Shown here: positions 11,335 to 36,670 of the stretch, piece by piece
How positions within the stretch are numbered: position 1 is the first letter of the stretch
Layout of the letters: the number at the start of each line of letters is the position of its first letter
Source: Heracleum sosnowskyi
Taxonomy: Eukaryota > Streptophyta > Magnoliopsida > Apiales > Apiaceae
Direction of reading: 5' to 3'
DNA length: 64,000 bases
Assembly: GCA_030848705.1 (NCBI GenBank)
Contig: CM061242.1
Span: 65,444,564-65,508,563, forward strand
Translations under genes and position numbers: made by a program
The notes under the pieces: generated by a model
Seen by the model: only the letters and a program-made list of their open reading frames with translations
Databases searched by the model: none
Told to the model about the DNA's origin: nothing

Positions 11335-14300
11335 GGGTCAGATAAAGCTCCCGAAAGAGAAGCCTACTCCTTCTTTCATTTGGCAGCTGCATAACGATAA
11401 AAAAAGTCTCAGAGATTCAAAGATGGCATCCGTTTGTACAACAGTCTTTTTGCATTCACTTCTACAGGTGGTAGAGTGGATCATTCTGTTAATAATGGTG
11501 GAACACCATACATTTATTGCTTAAATGGACAAAACCACCATCTTTTTGGGTCTCTTATACCAGAAGATGGTAATGATCCAAAATTCCGTCAACTGTATAT
11601 TTATGATACCCAAAACGAACTTAGTAATCGACTGAAATGGGTCAATGTTGGTGATGGTGACAAAGTGGATGCAGAAATTGTATCAGAGTTATCAAAAATG
11701 TTAGATGAGACCAATGAGTTGGTGAAAGAGTTCTGCACTGCACGTGACCGTTTTCAGAAGGATGGTTTAGTAAATTTGAAAATCAGACTCAAAGTTTCTA
11801 GGTCTGAGAGTGGTCGTGAGAACCATGTAGGTCCATCAGATGAGGTAGTAGGTATAATGGTTGGGGATATGGATGACACGGATGTTTCACGGGATATCAT
11901 TATAGACTCTCACATTAAAGGGTTGGAGAGGATATCAGACATTCATCCAAAACTGATGGCACTGCAATATCCCGTACTTTTTCCTCATGGTTGTGATGGG
12001 TTTCATAAAAAAATTCCATTTGGAAAAGTAGACGATAAATCAGGAAAGAAAAGGGAGTTTATTTCAATGAATGAGTATTATTCATATAAATTTCAGGTTC
12101 GCACGGATCAAGGTACTGATTATATCAAAACAAATTACAAATTTTGTACTATTACAATATCTGTATGATGAACTCTATGTTGAGGATTTGAACACATTAA
12201 TTTCTAAAATTTTGCAGCAATAACTCCACGTTTGGGGGGTCGTCTTTACCAATAGTACGTTGTTGATGTGTTTTCAACAATTGAACAAGCGCGGTTGTGG
12301 TGGTTTCACACGAATCAGAGTACTTTACGTACATAGCTATACACAGACATACAACATTCCTTATCAGAAGGTACATCTGATACCTCAAATTTGGGAAAAG
12401 GTTTTATTCTTCCGGCTGGATTTGTAGGATCACGGAGATACATGCAACAAAACTTCCAAGACGCCCTGGCTGTATGTCGTTATATAGGACATCCTGACAT
12501 TTTCCTCACTATGACTACAAATCCAGTTTGGGATGAAGTGATTCAGATGTTGAAACTACTTCCTCACTGCTGCCCACAGAATTCACCCGATGTTATGGCA
12601 CGTGTTTTTAGATTGAAACTAGACCAATTAATCGATGATATCAAGAAAAAGCATTACTTTGGAACTTGCCTTGGAGGTATGCTCAAACTACCAATTATAC
12701 TTACATCTTTCTTTAAAAAAAATTATTTTTGTAGAAAACCTAATAGAATTTTTTTTTCCAGTAATGTATGTTCTAGAGTTTCAGAAAAGAGGACTCCCAC
12801 ACGTCCACGTGCTAATATGGTTGGATTCTGCTTCGAAACGTAATCTACAAGGCAATGTTGACAAGTTTGTATCGGCTGAGTTACCTGATCCCGAAAAAGA
12901 TCATGTTGGTTATGCGGTTGTTAGTGCATTCATGATACACGGACCATGTGGAAGAGATTTTCCTAAATCTCCATGCATGAAACAATACAAATGTACAAGA
13001 CATTTCCCCAAAAAGTAAGTCTATGTCATGGTGTTGAAGATTACATGAATAAGCAGACTAATTCAACTGATATTTGTATTTCAAATAATTTATTCTAATA
13101 CATTTATTTTTACAATTCATATCTGTAGGTATTGTCCAGCAACCACTTTTGATCAGTCCGAATTTCCAATATATAAACGATGACAAACTAACATCATTGT
13201 TAGCAAAGGTAAAGCAGATCTTGATAATCAATGGGTCGAGCCGTACAACCAAGATTTATTGGTTAAATACCAATGTCATATTAATGTTGAGATTTGTGCT
13301 CATGCACGTATTCTAAAGTATCTCTTCAAGTACTATCTTAAAGGGCATGATAGAGCTATAGTAGAAATCAGAGGGAAGAAAACAAAATCCAACAACGGAG
13401 ACAAGCTTGATGAAGCGGAAGATAAAATACAATCATTTTTTTATGGGAGGTACATATGTGGATGTGAAGCAACATATCGCATTTTTGGGTTCAATATTCA
13501 TTACAGGTCATTGGCAGTTCAAAGACTTTCTTTTCATTTGGATGGGAAGAAGCAGTGTACATTTCGTTCCAATAAACCATTACCAAAAGTTGCTGATAGA
13601 GAGAAGGAAAAGTACACCCAATTAGAAGCTTACTTCATACTGAACGCCACTGATAGTAATGCTACCAAATACCTGTATGACGAAATCCCCCAACATTACG
13701 TGTGGAATGATGCCGAAAGAGTATGGGCACAGAGGAAGAGAGGAAAGAAGATTGGTTTACACACATCACAGTTCTGGAGAATTGTGGTTTTTGAGACTTC
13801 TCTTAACAAAGGTGCGTGGACCAACATCTTTTCAGTCCTTGAGAACTGTGAAAGGCAAGGTTTTTAACACTTTTCAGGAGGCATGTAAGGAATACGGGCT
13901 ACTTGATGATAACAATGAATGGCATCAAGTTTTGAATCAATGTTCAGAATTTGGATTCCCGCAACAAATTCGACAACTGTTTGTTCACATAATGGTTAAT
14001 TACAAGGTCACTGATCTCCTGGATCTATGGAACAAGCATTGGAAGAACATGGTTGATGATATTTTGTTAAACCAATAGAAGAAAACATGAAATCCACATC
14101 TCATACTAAATGAGAAACAACAACAATATTATGCTCTTGCAGGTAAATCATCATATGTTAAATTTCACTGTTGTTTGGTACTTTAGGGTCAATTTTTATG
14201 CATTATTACTAAATCCGGATATGTTGGTCATACTGTATGGTAGAAATTCACACTTTGTTGAAGAGCATTGGGAAATCACTGAAAGACTACAGTCAAATGC

Positions 14301-14974
14301 CTCAACCACCAAATAGTTATCTGGACTGTAGTGTCAATAACTTAATCATTGAGGAAACAAGTTATGATATTGGAGAAATAGAGAAGGAATATTCCACACT
14401 AATTTCTAGTTGTAACAGAGAACAATTGGAAATATATAGTGTTGTCATGAAATCAGTTGAAAAGAAGGAAGGAGGTGTATTTTTCGTATATGGCAGTGGT
14501 GGGTGTGGTAAGACCTACTTATGGAGAACATTGATTTCGAAATTAAGATATGAGCATCTCATTGTACTTCCAGTTGCGTCATCAGGGATCGCAGCAACAC
14601 TCATGCCTGGAGGACGTACCGCGCATTCCAGGTTCAAAATACCAATTATGATTGATGAATATTCAATGTGTTCGATTTTGAATACATCTTATATAGCTGA
14701 ATTGATCAAAAGGACCAGTTTGATCATCTAGGACGAAGCTCTTATGCAACATCGATATGCATTTGAGTGCCTTGATCGCTCTTTGAGAGATATAATGAAA
14801 GTCGTAGATCCAAACAGATTTCATATGCCATTTGGAGGTATTACAATTATCTTTGGCGGAGATTTTCGACAAATTCTTCTCGTTATTCCCCGAGGTTCAC
14901 GTGGTGAGATTGTTGCAGCGAATATTACAAGATCCAAACTCTGGAACAGAATATTCCCCGAGGTATTAAATTAA
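11335..14974 (+). pseudogene. Decayed autonomous Helitron: RepHel (HUH Rep plus PIF1-like helicase)
   Basis: Fragments of a plant Helitron replicase occur in order on the + strand. The N-terminal region (11335-12168) includes NSLFAFTSTGGRVDHSVNNG and LYIYDTQNELSNR; a one-base shift lies in the A7 run near 11398-11404. The Helitron-like N domain continues at about 12220-13016 (KGFILPAGFVGSRRYMQQNF), with a probable intron near 12679-12761. The HUH motif of the rolling-circle nuclease is HVHVLIWL near 12800, and the Tyr region is YLFKYYLKGHDRA near 13318. The PIF1-like helicase has Walker A GSGGCGKTYLW near 14500 and a Walker B DEALM near 14735. A TAG at 14729-14731 sits just before the Walker B aspartate, where helicases of this family have Trp. 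Several further frameshifts occur (12170-12390, 13860). The helicase is cut off after about 14974. The protein would have nicked and unwound DNA for rolling-circle-like transposition. Confidence 0.9.
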
Positions 14975-15001
14975 AGAAATTTGATTTTTTTTAGTTTACA
15001 C

Positions 15002-16627
15002 CTGTTTAGGGCTTGGTTGAGTATTTTGTGCTAAGAATTCCCTTAATGGAACCATAACAGATCCTACCCCAAAAACTCCGTCAAACAATTCAATTGATTG
15101 TCTTGTCTTCAAAATTTCTTCAGTCCATCCTTTGAAACTTGGGAAGTGTCTATCTACCAGCTTTATTCCCTTATGTCTAACCCGATCAACGTAGAATAAC
15201 TACATATTTACAAACAATATTTTTCAAATATTAGTAGATTTTTGAAGGAGACAACTTAAAAAGAACAATAATCAATGAACTTTTACAGTTAATTGCTGAA
15301 TTTGCTTACAGTGAGAAATATTAAGGATCCCCTGAAGAATACTGATGCCGTTCTATTCCAACTTTCTGTTGCAGACACAAGGTAATTTAAGAGGTATTCT
15401 GCCCAATTATACCTATACCATTGATCCATATTTCCAGGTAATCTGAGAAGCTGTGTGTCAACATATGAATTTGTTGACGAACCAACAAGAACATTGGAGA
15501 AGACAATTAAGAAATTGAGTTTGAAATTTTGAGTGAGGCCTTGTCCTTTCATAAGTTGAACTATTTTGCCTGGGGTGATTTGTTCACGTTCTTTCTCAGT
15601 TTCGAATTGTGCCAACCATTCTTTTGTTCTTTCTTGGTACATTTCAGTAGGTCCCAGTTTTACCATTTCTCCTCCATGTGGTAGACCAAGGACATCAAAT
15701 ACATCTTCGTCCGTAATGCTTATGGTTGCATTCTTTAGTCTCAGTGTCACGGAATTGTGGTCAAAAATTTGAAAGATGTTATATACAAGCTTTCCTGGTA
15801 GCATCTCCAAACAGAAATATAGAAGTGGTTCGAATCCTGAGTTTCGGACCCACTATTTCTGATCATCTGATAGATAGTAGACCATTTCACTAAACAACCT
15901 TGGAGAATTCCTGATTTTGATTTCTTCTTTTGCTTTATTAATGTGGGTGGCACCCTGAATTTCCTATTGAACAATTACAAAAGAAATATATAAAAACAAA
16001 ATAAAAATGTAATGTAGATATCATTATGCACTGAATTTACCTTATTATCAAGTCGTGCATATTTCTTTGTTGGAATTTTGACATTTGGTCCTTTTCTTTT
16101 GCTGGCTTCATCCGCATTTTGATCATCCTGTTTAAGTTAATAAACATGATATGAAAATATACCAATTTTGAATATTTTGAGAATAAAATTGATTTTAGTG
16201 ATTTAGGTATAAGTTATTTGGCCTTTGCATATCAGTGATTTTTCCTTGACATATTTAGTGATTGACCTACCATATCTTAGTAGGTTAGTGTTTATTAAAA
16301 AATTTACATGATGATCTGGCTTTCTTTTCCACTTGGTAACTTTAATTTTTGGTGCAGGTTCATCTTGTTCAGTTTGTTCTTCAACAGTATGTTGATGTTG
16401 GTCAGTTTGTGCTTCTTCTGCAAATAAATCTTCAAGAGTATCTTCCTATTCATATTTGAAAAATGTCAGAATGGTTTTACAACTTGTAATACATGCAAAA
16501 TTTTAATAAGAAATTGATTGATTACATACCTCATTCTCAAGGATAAAATCAGGTCTTCCTGTAGTTATTTCTTCCATTGAACTCTCCTGCACCTCCTCTG
16601 TACCTTTCTTATATGCCAACCTTTGCT
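15002..16627 (-). pseudogene. Spliced plant-mobile-domain/Ulp1-associated type gene fragment
   Basis: Five exon-like blocks on the minus strand have consistent GT/AG borders: about 16627-16532, 16446-16312, 16127-16041, 15963-15310 and 15199-15002. They encode an acidic, Gln/Glu-rich leader, a Lys-rich stretch (KKYARLDNK) and then a folded region with INK...IRNSPRLFSEMVYYLS, ITDEDVFDVLGLPHGGE, a DQWYRYNWAEYLLNYLV block and LFYVDRVRHKGIKLVDRHFP. This layout resembles the N-terminal domain found with Ulp1-like proteases and plant-mobile-domain proteins in plant Mutator-like elements; the match is from pattern memory only. An in-frame TAG at 15853-15855 lies in an otherwise well-kept exon, and no downstream protease exon follows. 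Function unknown; probably transposon cargo. Confidence 0.6.
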
Positions 16628-16978
16628 CCTACAAACCATAACTCTTTTCAACGACTACTGACTACTATTGTAACATGTCTCATATATTTTTAACGACAAT
16701 CAAAAGCTTAAATTTTTTATATTTACTTTTTAAATTACAAAATTCACTAGCTAATTTTGTCAATTATTGGTTGGCCAAGCTTTAACTTCTACCCAATTCC
16801 ACCACCGAACAACTTTGGATTTCTTTTAATTTTTTTAGTCGAAATCAATTTACAAACTCATCACACGATTCTTGTCTACCTATTATTTCGCTTGTCCTGT
16901 TTCCTTTTCGAAACAAAACTGTCTATCCTTTTCGAAAAGTATAACATCAAATTATAACTCTCTCTTCATCTAAAATGA

Positions 16979-16984
<6 letters not shown>

Positions 16985-17028
<44 letters not shown>
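16985..17028. repeat. (CT)22 microsatellite
   Basis: An uninterrupted run of 22 CT dinucleotides, about 360 bp upstream, on the minus strand, of the first exon block of the 15002-16627 pseudogene. It is (GA)n in that gene's sense and could have been part of its leader or promoter. Confidence 0.95.
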
Positions 17029-17029
<1 letters not shown>

Positions 17030-17876
17030 AAAATAACAACGGAATTCAAGTTTGTAGTAGTCATGTGTAGACCGCAATGGTCTTAAGTCGAGCACCGTTC
17101 ACAATTTACAACTATCACCTAACTAATTAATAAACTAACAATCATTTTCCAAAAAAAACCACAAAAACACATCAATCACAAAAAATAGGAATATCAGTTA
17201 AAAACAATCACTGAAAATATCACAACAAACTAACATATAAACAATCACTGAAATATGTTTACAAAAATAGGAATATCAGTTAAAATCACTTTGAAAAACA
17301 CAAAAAAACATCAAACACAATAAAATATCCAGAACAATCACAAAAACACATCAATCACAAAAATATTGAGATTAATTGTTAGTTTTAACAAAAATTGACT
17401 TCAGAACCCTAAAAATCGCTAAAATATTAACATGCATCTACTGAAAATCGTTGATATAGTACAATATATCCAGAAAAACTATAGTATGCTAGATTGATAT
17501 ACCTTTTTGAGCTTTTAGTGATCGATCTGTGTTGTATTCAACTTGTAATCTTTGTTCCTGCTTTGATTTTGTACCTGAAATGACGAATATTGTTTTGCAA
17601 AAGTTTAATCCATCAAATAGGTTGTTGAAAATTGAATAATAATCTAGATTTGTACAAAAGTTTAGTGATTGTAGTGTTAGAGAATTTACAATTGGTTGGG
17701 GAGATAATGAAGATGATGAATTTATTGTGTATGTATGTATCGCGTGTCTATTTTCTGTTTATTGTTATTATTTTAATGAAGCGGGTTCGGTGTGGTTTTT
17801 TTGGGCTGGGTTACTTTTTTAGGTGGGCTGGATTGGTTTGTAGGTTTGTAGTTTAATTTGGTTTGTAGTAGAATAG

Positions 17877-17880
<4 letters not shown>
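17029..17880. other. AT-rich spacer without a recognised gene
   Basis: Contains short dispersed near-repeats around CACAAAAACACATCAATCAC (about 17160 and 17340) and AATATCAGTTAAAA. The 74-codon + strand open frame at 17632-17856 has no family features. No RNA gene seen. Confidence 0.6.

Positions 17881-17913
<33 letters not shown>
17881..17913. repeat. (AT)n microsatellite
   Basis: An uninterrupted run of about 16 AT dinucleotides, immediately before the foldback element. Such a tract is self-complementary. Confidence 0.95.
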
Positions 17914-17915
<2 letters not shown>

Positions 17916-17949
17916 CTATATAAATAAAAACAGATAATATATTATTGGG

Positions 17950-18350
17950 TTTTTTTTCATAAATACCTGACCCAAAAAATCTTTTTGCAAAATACCTTTT
18001 TGAAAAAAAAAATTGTGAAAATATCAATATTTTGAAAATATTTTGCAAAACACGTTCTGCAAACAAATCAACCAAATGCGAGTTATTTGTAACTATATGT
18101 ACAACTGCATGCAAACTGAGTCACACAAATGCAAATTCAATTTTAAAATTTCCACAACCCACCAAAATCAACTAAATTCTACTGAGAGGTTGGTTGATTT
18201 AGTTGCACAACGTATTTTTGCGAAATATTTTTAAAAGATGATATTTTCACAATTTTTAAAAAAATAAAGTATTTTTGAAAATATTTTAGAGAAGATGCAA
18301 AAATCGCAAAAAACATAGAAAAAGTGGTATTTATGGTAAATATTCTTATA
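17950..18350. mobile_element. Foldback MITE with long imperfect terminal inverted repeats
   Basis: The left arm contains CATAAATACC, GCAAAATACC, ATTGTGAAAATATCA and a TTTTGAAAATATTTTGCAAA run. The right arm contains their reverse complements in reverse order: a GAAATATTTT run, GATATTTTCACAATTTTT, AAGTATTTTTGAAAATATTTT and GGTATTTATG. The arms are roughly 100-140 bp and imperfect, with a loop of about 150 bp between them. No ORF is present. A target duplication could not be assigned with confidence. It ends about 20 bp before the solo LTR at 18368. A Mutator-type MITE is the most likely class because of the long arms. Confidence 0.65.
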
Positions 18351-21300
18351 TTATTTTTGAAATAGGTTGTGACGCCCTCCAAACCCGGGGTACAGATTTG
18401 GGGAGTCACTCGACCAAGGAAACACAACATACCTGAATCTAACACATGCATAATAATATAATAACATAAAATACCCCTTATCTAAGACCGCATCCAGATT
18501 ATGGCATAAAATACCCGTCCAATGACAATCACTCGGGGTGGTCTCCTAGCATCGGGAGAACTGTCACTAGCGCTGTGTCTACTCATTCTCTCGCTTCACT
18601 GGAATAGGGTTAGAAAAAAAACAAGTATGAGCCGCATGTGCTCAGCAAGCATGATATATATATATATCAATCACAGTTCCATAATGAAAGGAAAGAATTC
18701 AATTATCTGAATCAACAATACACACGTCAAACATAAGCTTTTAACAATCTTTATTGAAGAAAGAGGAATCAGAATTGGACTTCTACATTTTTCAAATACA
18801 AAGGTTGAGCTGCTGATCAGTCACGCATCAACCCCAGACTAGCTTATAGCATAGTCCTCCACTAGGATCCATGGCCATCTAGGCCTTAAGTTATTACGAC
18901 CATAAATATGGCCCCGACCATTACTGGTCTCATTTTAAAACATGTCAATTCTATCACAAGGTATAAGCAATAATATGCATAACAAGATAAGTACACAATG
19001 ACGGGGTGTAATAATTGCAAAAGAGCTTCAACTATTTCATATCAAGGAAAGTCCGAGAAATAGATTCAGAATGGTTTCAAGGGTACAACATACTCATTTA
19101 AGAAAGTCAACAATGGTTATCATCAATTATAAACTGAATTGAAGGTGAAGGTTTCTGATATCCAACACGATTGTGGATTAAATCAAAAGTTAGGAATATT
19201 CAAGGAAATAACATCAATGCTCAATACGGGTGAAGGTTGAATAATCTGAATCGTTCTGATGGTAACATACATGTAATTCTAAAGAATAATAACAATGGAA
19301 TCAACAAGTAAAGGCACAGATACTTGCCTGGTCTACGTCGCTGACGGGATTCTATCTCGTTCACTCTACTTTGCCCTTTCCCTTGCTACGGGAACTCGAT
19401 TCTATAATAAACAACTTATAACAGTAAGTCTAACTATCCTCATTCTATCCTCGACACACAATCATAATCATTATCACATTTAAACAAGTAACCGAGTACT
19501 TATCGGACGTCCGGTCTAAATTTTACGGTAATTAAAACTCAGACATTAACCCTCGTACGGACATTTACGGACTATTAAAACACATTAATCCACTCATATA
19601 AACCATATAGCACTTATAAATATTTTTAAAACAATATTCGAGGCTTATTTGAATTTAAATAAGTCACAAATAATTTTTAAATCAAAAAATCGGATTTTTA
19701 ATCCCATTAAAAGTATTTAAAAACAATTAAATCAATTAATAAAAATTAATTGACACTTTTTAAACACTCCAACTATTTTTAAATAATTAAATCAAGCTAG
19801 AAAATAATTAAACTTAATTTAAATTAATTAAATCTAAGTAATAATTAATTATTAAGAATTAACTGATTAACATAATTAATCAATTAATTAAATTAATTAA
19901 TTATTAATTAAAAATAATTAAAATAATTAAATTTAATCAGTTTTCGAATTTAAATAATTAAATATAATTTTCCAGAATTTTCTGAATTTAAAAATGTATT
20001 TTTAAAATAAAATTATGATTTTTATAAATAATTAAACAATTTTCGAATTAAATTTAAAAATAAAATTCAAAAACAGTTTTCTGAAAATGATTTAGGGTTT
20101 TGAAGATTGAAACCGGGTCAGAAAACGGGTTACTTGATCGGGTCACGGGTCGCCAAGAACAATCCGGGTCGCGAATAACAGCCAGAAAATTCCCAGATTC
20201 CGGCGACCTTTTCCAGAATCCGGCGAGCCAAAAACACATCAAAAATTGGGGCTTTTGATACCAAAACACTCCTCAGAACCATACCAATACATTCCGATAA
20301 AAAACAAACCAAAAACATCACCGGAACTTCAAACCCGACTATTTTCCGGCGACCTTAAACCAATTTTCCGATCTACTAAAATCTTACATGAAACTCTACG
20401 TTTTTTATGTTAAAATGAAGCTAAGAACACATACAATGAAAGCCCTATATCCAAAATCATGTCAGATCAATAACCAGAACGGACTATTAAAAAGAAGAAT
20501 TCGGGTCAAAACCCGAAAATCAAACTCGAACAAATTGAACATAAACATGAAATTAAAGCATGAATTCCTACTAATTAGAACCCTAGGAACATGTTGGAAG
20601 CAATCAATTGAACGGAGAATCAACAGAATGAAAATCCCCAATTCGAATATAAACCCTAATTTTAATTCGAAATTTGAAAAATTCATATAAAATCGAAAAA
20701 TTACTAGATGATGATGAGGTTGGAAGATTCTGAAACTAAAGCTCAAGATCTTTGATTTGAGTACTTGAACTTTGGATTTGGATTTCAATAACACCTTCGA
20801 AATTGATTTTGATTTTCAAGAACACGAAGAACACGGTTCGGGAATTTTATATTTTTGCATATTTTTAATACAGATTATATGAAATATAATGTACGATTCT
20901 CCTTTTTATACGTAGTGGAAAATAATACCCTAAACGACAATTTTGGATCGATATTGATCCACTGGTTCGCTTTAAAACCCTAATAATGTAAAATACTCGT
21001 TTTACGAGGTGATAACTATCCAAAAAGACTGATAGTTATCCAAATCAATACATATCATTTATATAACTAATGCTCAAGAAAACTGGGGCTATAACAGATG
21101 TATTTATTGATATGGACGATATATCAATTACCCTAGAAAAATTAGGGTTAGGGTTTAGAATAATTTTTCTTCCTTTGAATAAAACAAATATTATTGATAA
21201 TATCGGATAATAAGGGATATAATAATACGAAGAAATCCTCCGATAATGATTCGAACACAAATGACGAAAAAATAATAATGATGAACAAAATTTCAACGGG

Positions 21301-21451
21301 CCCTTGAATTATCAAAACGGGGCTCAAAATTGAAGATATTTTCAAATGACAAAATATTTGAACGGGGCTTTCGACACAACAATTTACACATAAAAACTTA
21401 ACAACCCTTATCATTATAACTCAAAATACTTCATAATAAGTATTCTACACA

Positions 21452-22010
21452 TCTATACTATATTATTAAAGACGAAACATTAAAAGTTTTGTAGTCTGGT
21501 CATGAAAGTTTTTGTAATCTGGTCACTCAATTCATAGCCGTTAGATATTTTTGATCAAATCGATGGGAACCGTTAGATAAAATATTAAAATTATTATATA
21601 GAATATCTTTTCTATTTTTCCTAACTAGAACATCTCATTTTCCAAAAATATTGCAAACAATTTTATTTACTAAAATAACATAATAAAGTTATAATTGCTA
21701 ATAACTAACTCATTACCTTTTTTAGCCAAATTGTATATTCTTTTTTATATTTTCTAACTAAAATTTATTCTTTTCTATTTTTCCTAACTAAAACCTCTCA
21801 TTTTTCAAAAATATCACGAACAGATCTATTTAATAAAATAAAATAATAATATTATAATTATTAATGACTAACCGATTAGTTTTTTTTTCCAAAACGTATA
21901 TTCATTTTTATATTTCATAACTAATATTTCTCTTAACTAAAACCTCAAAAATATAACGGACTATTCCATTTAGTAGCATAAAATACTAATATTATAAATC
22001 TATCTATCTA
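21452..22010 (+). mobile_element. Non-autonomous Helitron copy 1 (5' end only)
   Basis: It starts TCTATACTATATTATTAAAG at 21452 directly after an A, as expected for A/T-targeted Helitron insertion. A recognisable Helitron 3' hairpin is missing because copy 2 starts at 22011 with the same TCTATACTATATTATTAAAG. No ORF. Confidence 0.7.
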
Positions 22011-22800
22011 TCTATACTATATTATTAAAGACGAAACATTGAAAGTTTTGGTACCTGTTTTTTTGGTACGGTACTTGCCTTATTTAATTGTTTAATTAAT
22101 TATTATAATCATTTACCCTTTCAGTTAAAATGCATTACCATTTGTTTTCTAAAAAAAGCATGAGCAATTTCCTTTTCAGCTAAAACATGTTACTTTTTCT
22201 ATTTAGTTTACTAAAATCCATCATTTCCCAAATATATCACGAGCAAACCCTTACTTATTTATTTTAAAACATATTTTAATATTTTTAATTGGCAATTACA
22301 TTTCCCCTCTTTTTCTAGAAAAATCACGGGCAATTACCTTTTTCGGCTAAAACATGTTATATTTTCTATTTTCCTTACTAAAATCTCTACTTTTCCAATT
22401 ATATCACGGGCAAACCCTTGCTTATTTACTTTAAAATCAATTTTAATAATTTTAATTGACAATTATTTTTTTCAACTAAAACATGTCACTTTTTGTATTT
22501 TTCTTACTAAAACCCTCTTTTTTTTCAAAAATATCACGGGCAAATCGTGACTTTTATATTTTAAAATTCAACGAAAACATGTTACTTTCTATTTTTCTTA
22601 CTAAAACCCCTCTTTTCCAAAATATCATGGGCAAACCGTTACTTATTTATTTTAAAATCTATTTTAATACTTTTAATTATTTAAAAATATTTAACACACC
22701 TACTTATTTTTTTAACAAATGCAATTAATAAAATATAAAATATAAATAATAAAATTAACAATTATTAAAAACAATTCATGCATCGCACGAGTTTTAAGCT
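22011..22800 (+). mobile_element. Non-autonomous Helitron copy 2
   Basis: It begins with the family 5' sequence at 22011 and ends with the family 3' sequence GCATCGCACGAGTTTTAAGC at about 22781-22800. There, CATCGCACGAG is the 3' part of the short terminal hairpin and the final CTAG is merged with the 5' end of copy 3. The interior is AT-rich with repeated phrases such as TATCACGGGCAAA. No coding content. Confidence 0.75.
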
Positions 22801-23715
22801 ATATTATTAAAGACGAAACATTAAAAGTTTGGTAGTCGGATGGACGGACGGTCAGTACTTAGTGATTTTATTTAATTGCCCTTACTTATTTTTTGAAAAA
22901 CTATCACTAAATAATAACATTATTTATAACCAATTACCTTTTCAGCTAAAATACATTAACTTTTTATATTTTTTTTTCTAACAAAATCTTCTCTTTTTCT
23001 AAAAAAAAACACGACCGGTTATCTTTTTTAACAAAAATATGTTACTCTTTCTATTTTTCCTTACTAAAACCCTTCATTTTTCAAAAATATCACGGGCAAA
23101 CCCTTACTTATTTATTTTAAAAATCTATTTTTTTATTTTAATAATTAAAAGTATTAAAATCTATTTTAATACTTTTAATTATGAGCACTTTTCAGCTGAA
23201 ACATGTTACTTTTTCAATTTTTTCATTTTCTAAAGAAATTATTATTAAATTATAACATTTTTATAACCAACTACCTTTTCAACTAAAATACATTACTTTT
23301 TCTATTTTTTCTAACAAAATCCTCTATTTTTCTAAAAACAAATCACCGGCAATTATCATTTTCAACTAAAACATGTTACTCTTTCTATTTTTTCTTACTA
23401 AAAACCCCCATTTTCCAAAAATATCTCGGGCAAATCCCTACTTATTTATTTTGAAACCTATTTAAATACTTTTAATTACAGGCCCTTACCTTTTAAAACA
23501 TGTTACTTTTTCTATTTCTTACTAAGACCCCTACTTTTCCAAAAATATCACGGATAAACAGTTATTAATTTATTTTAAAACTTTTAATTATTTAAAAAAG
23601 TTTAACACGCCTAATTATTTTTTTAGCAAATGCAAATTAATAAAATATTAAAACATAAATAATAACAATAATAATTATTAATAACAATCCGTGCATCACA
23701 CGAGTTTTAAGCTAG
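22801..23715 (+). mobile_element. Non-autonomous Helitron copy 3, with the real 3' terminus
   Basis: It begins TATTATTAAAGACGAAACAT, lacking the first few bases of the family 5' end, and ends with CCGTGCATCACACGAG, then TTTTAAGCTAG at 23715, followed by T. This is the plant Helitron 3' signature: a small CGTG...CACG hairpin, a short spacer and CTAG next to a T target base. Upstream of copy 1 the host base is A at 21451, so the whole block replaces one A|T dinucleotide of the solo LTR. Confidence 0.85.
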
Positions 23716-23964
23716 TATAATACAATTTATATTATTAATAAAGTTCACGGATCTTACATAGGTAACATTACTAAATATATAATTAAAATTTTGATGACCA
23801 TATATTATTCAAATAAATTTTTGTATGAAACTGTATTTAAATAAAAATAAATTATATATAAAAAGGTGGCATTGATGTATATAATTTTGATATTACTATT
23901 ATAATATTTGTAAATATATTTATGTTATTTACTTTAAATGATGATTTAAAATTGATACGAAATG

Positions 23965-24060
23965 TGAAGAATGGGCTGGGTTAAGAAGAGTGAAATGTGG
24001 GGCGAAGGCCCAACCCAAAAGAAAGAACCCTAGTAAAGGGGGGCAGCAAAACCCTGAATT
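23965..24060 (+). promoter_or_regulatory. Probable MSI1 core promoter with site II and telo-box motifs
   Basis: TGGGCT lies at 23972-23977 and GGCCCA, the inverted site II core, at 24007-24012. AACCCTAG, a telo-box-like element, lies at 24026-24033, and a second AAACCCT is near 24049. Site II plus telo-box combinations are established features of plant genes expressed in dividing cells, which fits a chromatin-assembly gene. No clear TATA box was seen close to the ATG at 24094. The motifs are directly seen; their use is inferred. Confidence 0.6.
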
Positions 24061-24093
24061 GAGTTTGTGGATGTATTTGTCGATCGGGGGAGA

Positions 24094-36670
<12,577 letters not shown>

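Larger units (their letters stand above)
18368..23758. mobile_element. Solo LTR of the gypsy A family, interrupted by Helitrons
   Basis: It begins TGTGACGCCCTCCAAACC at 18368 and ends GGATCTTACA at 23758. It is flanked by a perfect 5-bp duplication, TAGGT, at 18363-18367 and 23759-23763. It matches the LTR at 1806-5111 over its length, in the same plus-strand order. No retroelement interior follows, so this is a solo LTR left by LTR-LTR recombination. Removing the Helitron block at 21452-23715 leaves an LTR of about 3.1 kb, in line with the 3.3-kb relative. Its right edge lies only 335 bp upstream of the MSI1 start codon. Confidence 0.93.

Noticed and set aside
23039..23233. Short ORFs within the non-autonomous Helitrons (22483-22728, 23039-23233)
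   Set aside because: AT-rich repeat-derived frames that differ between copies of the same element; the elements are non-coding.
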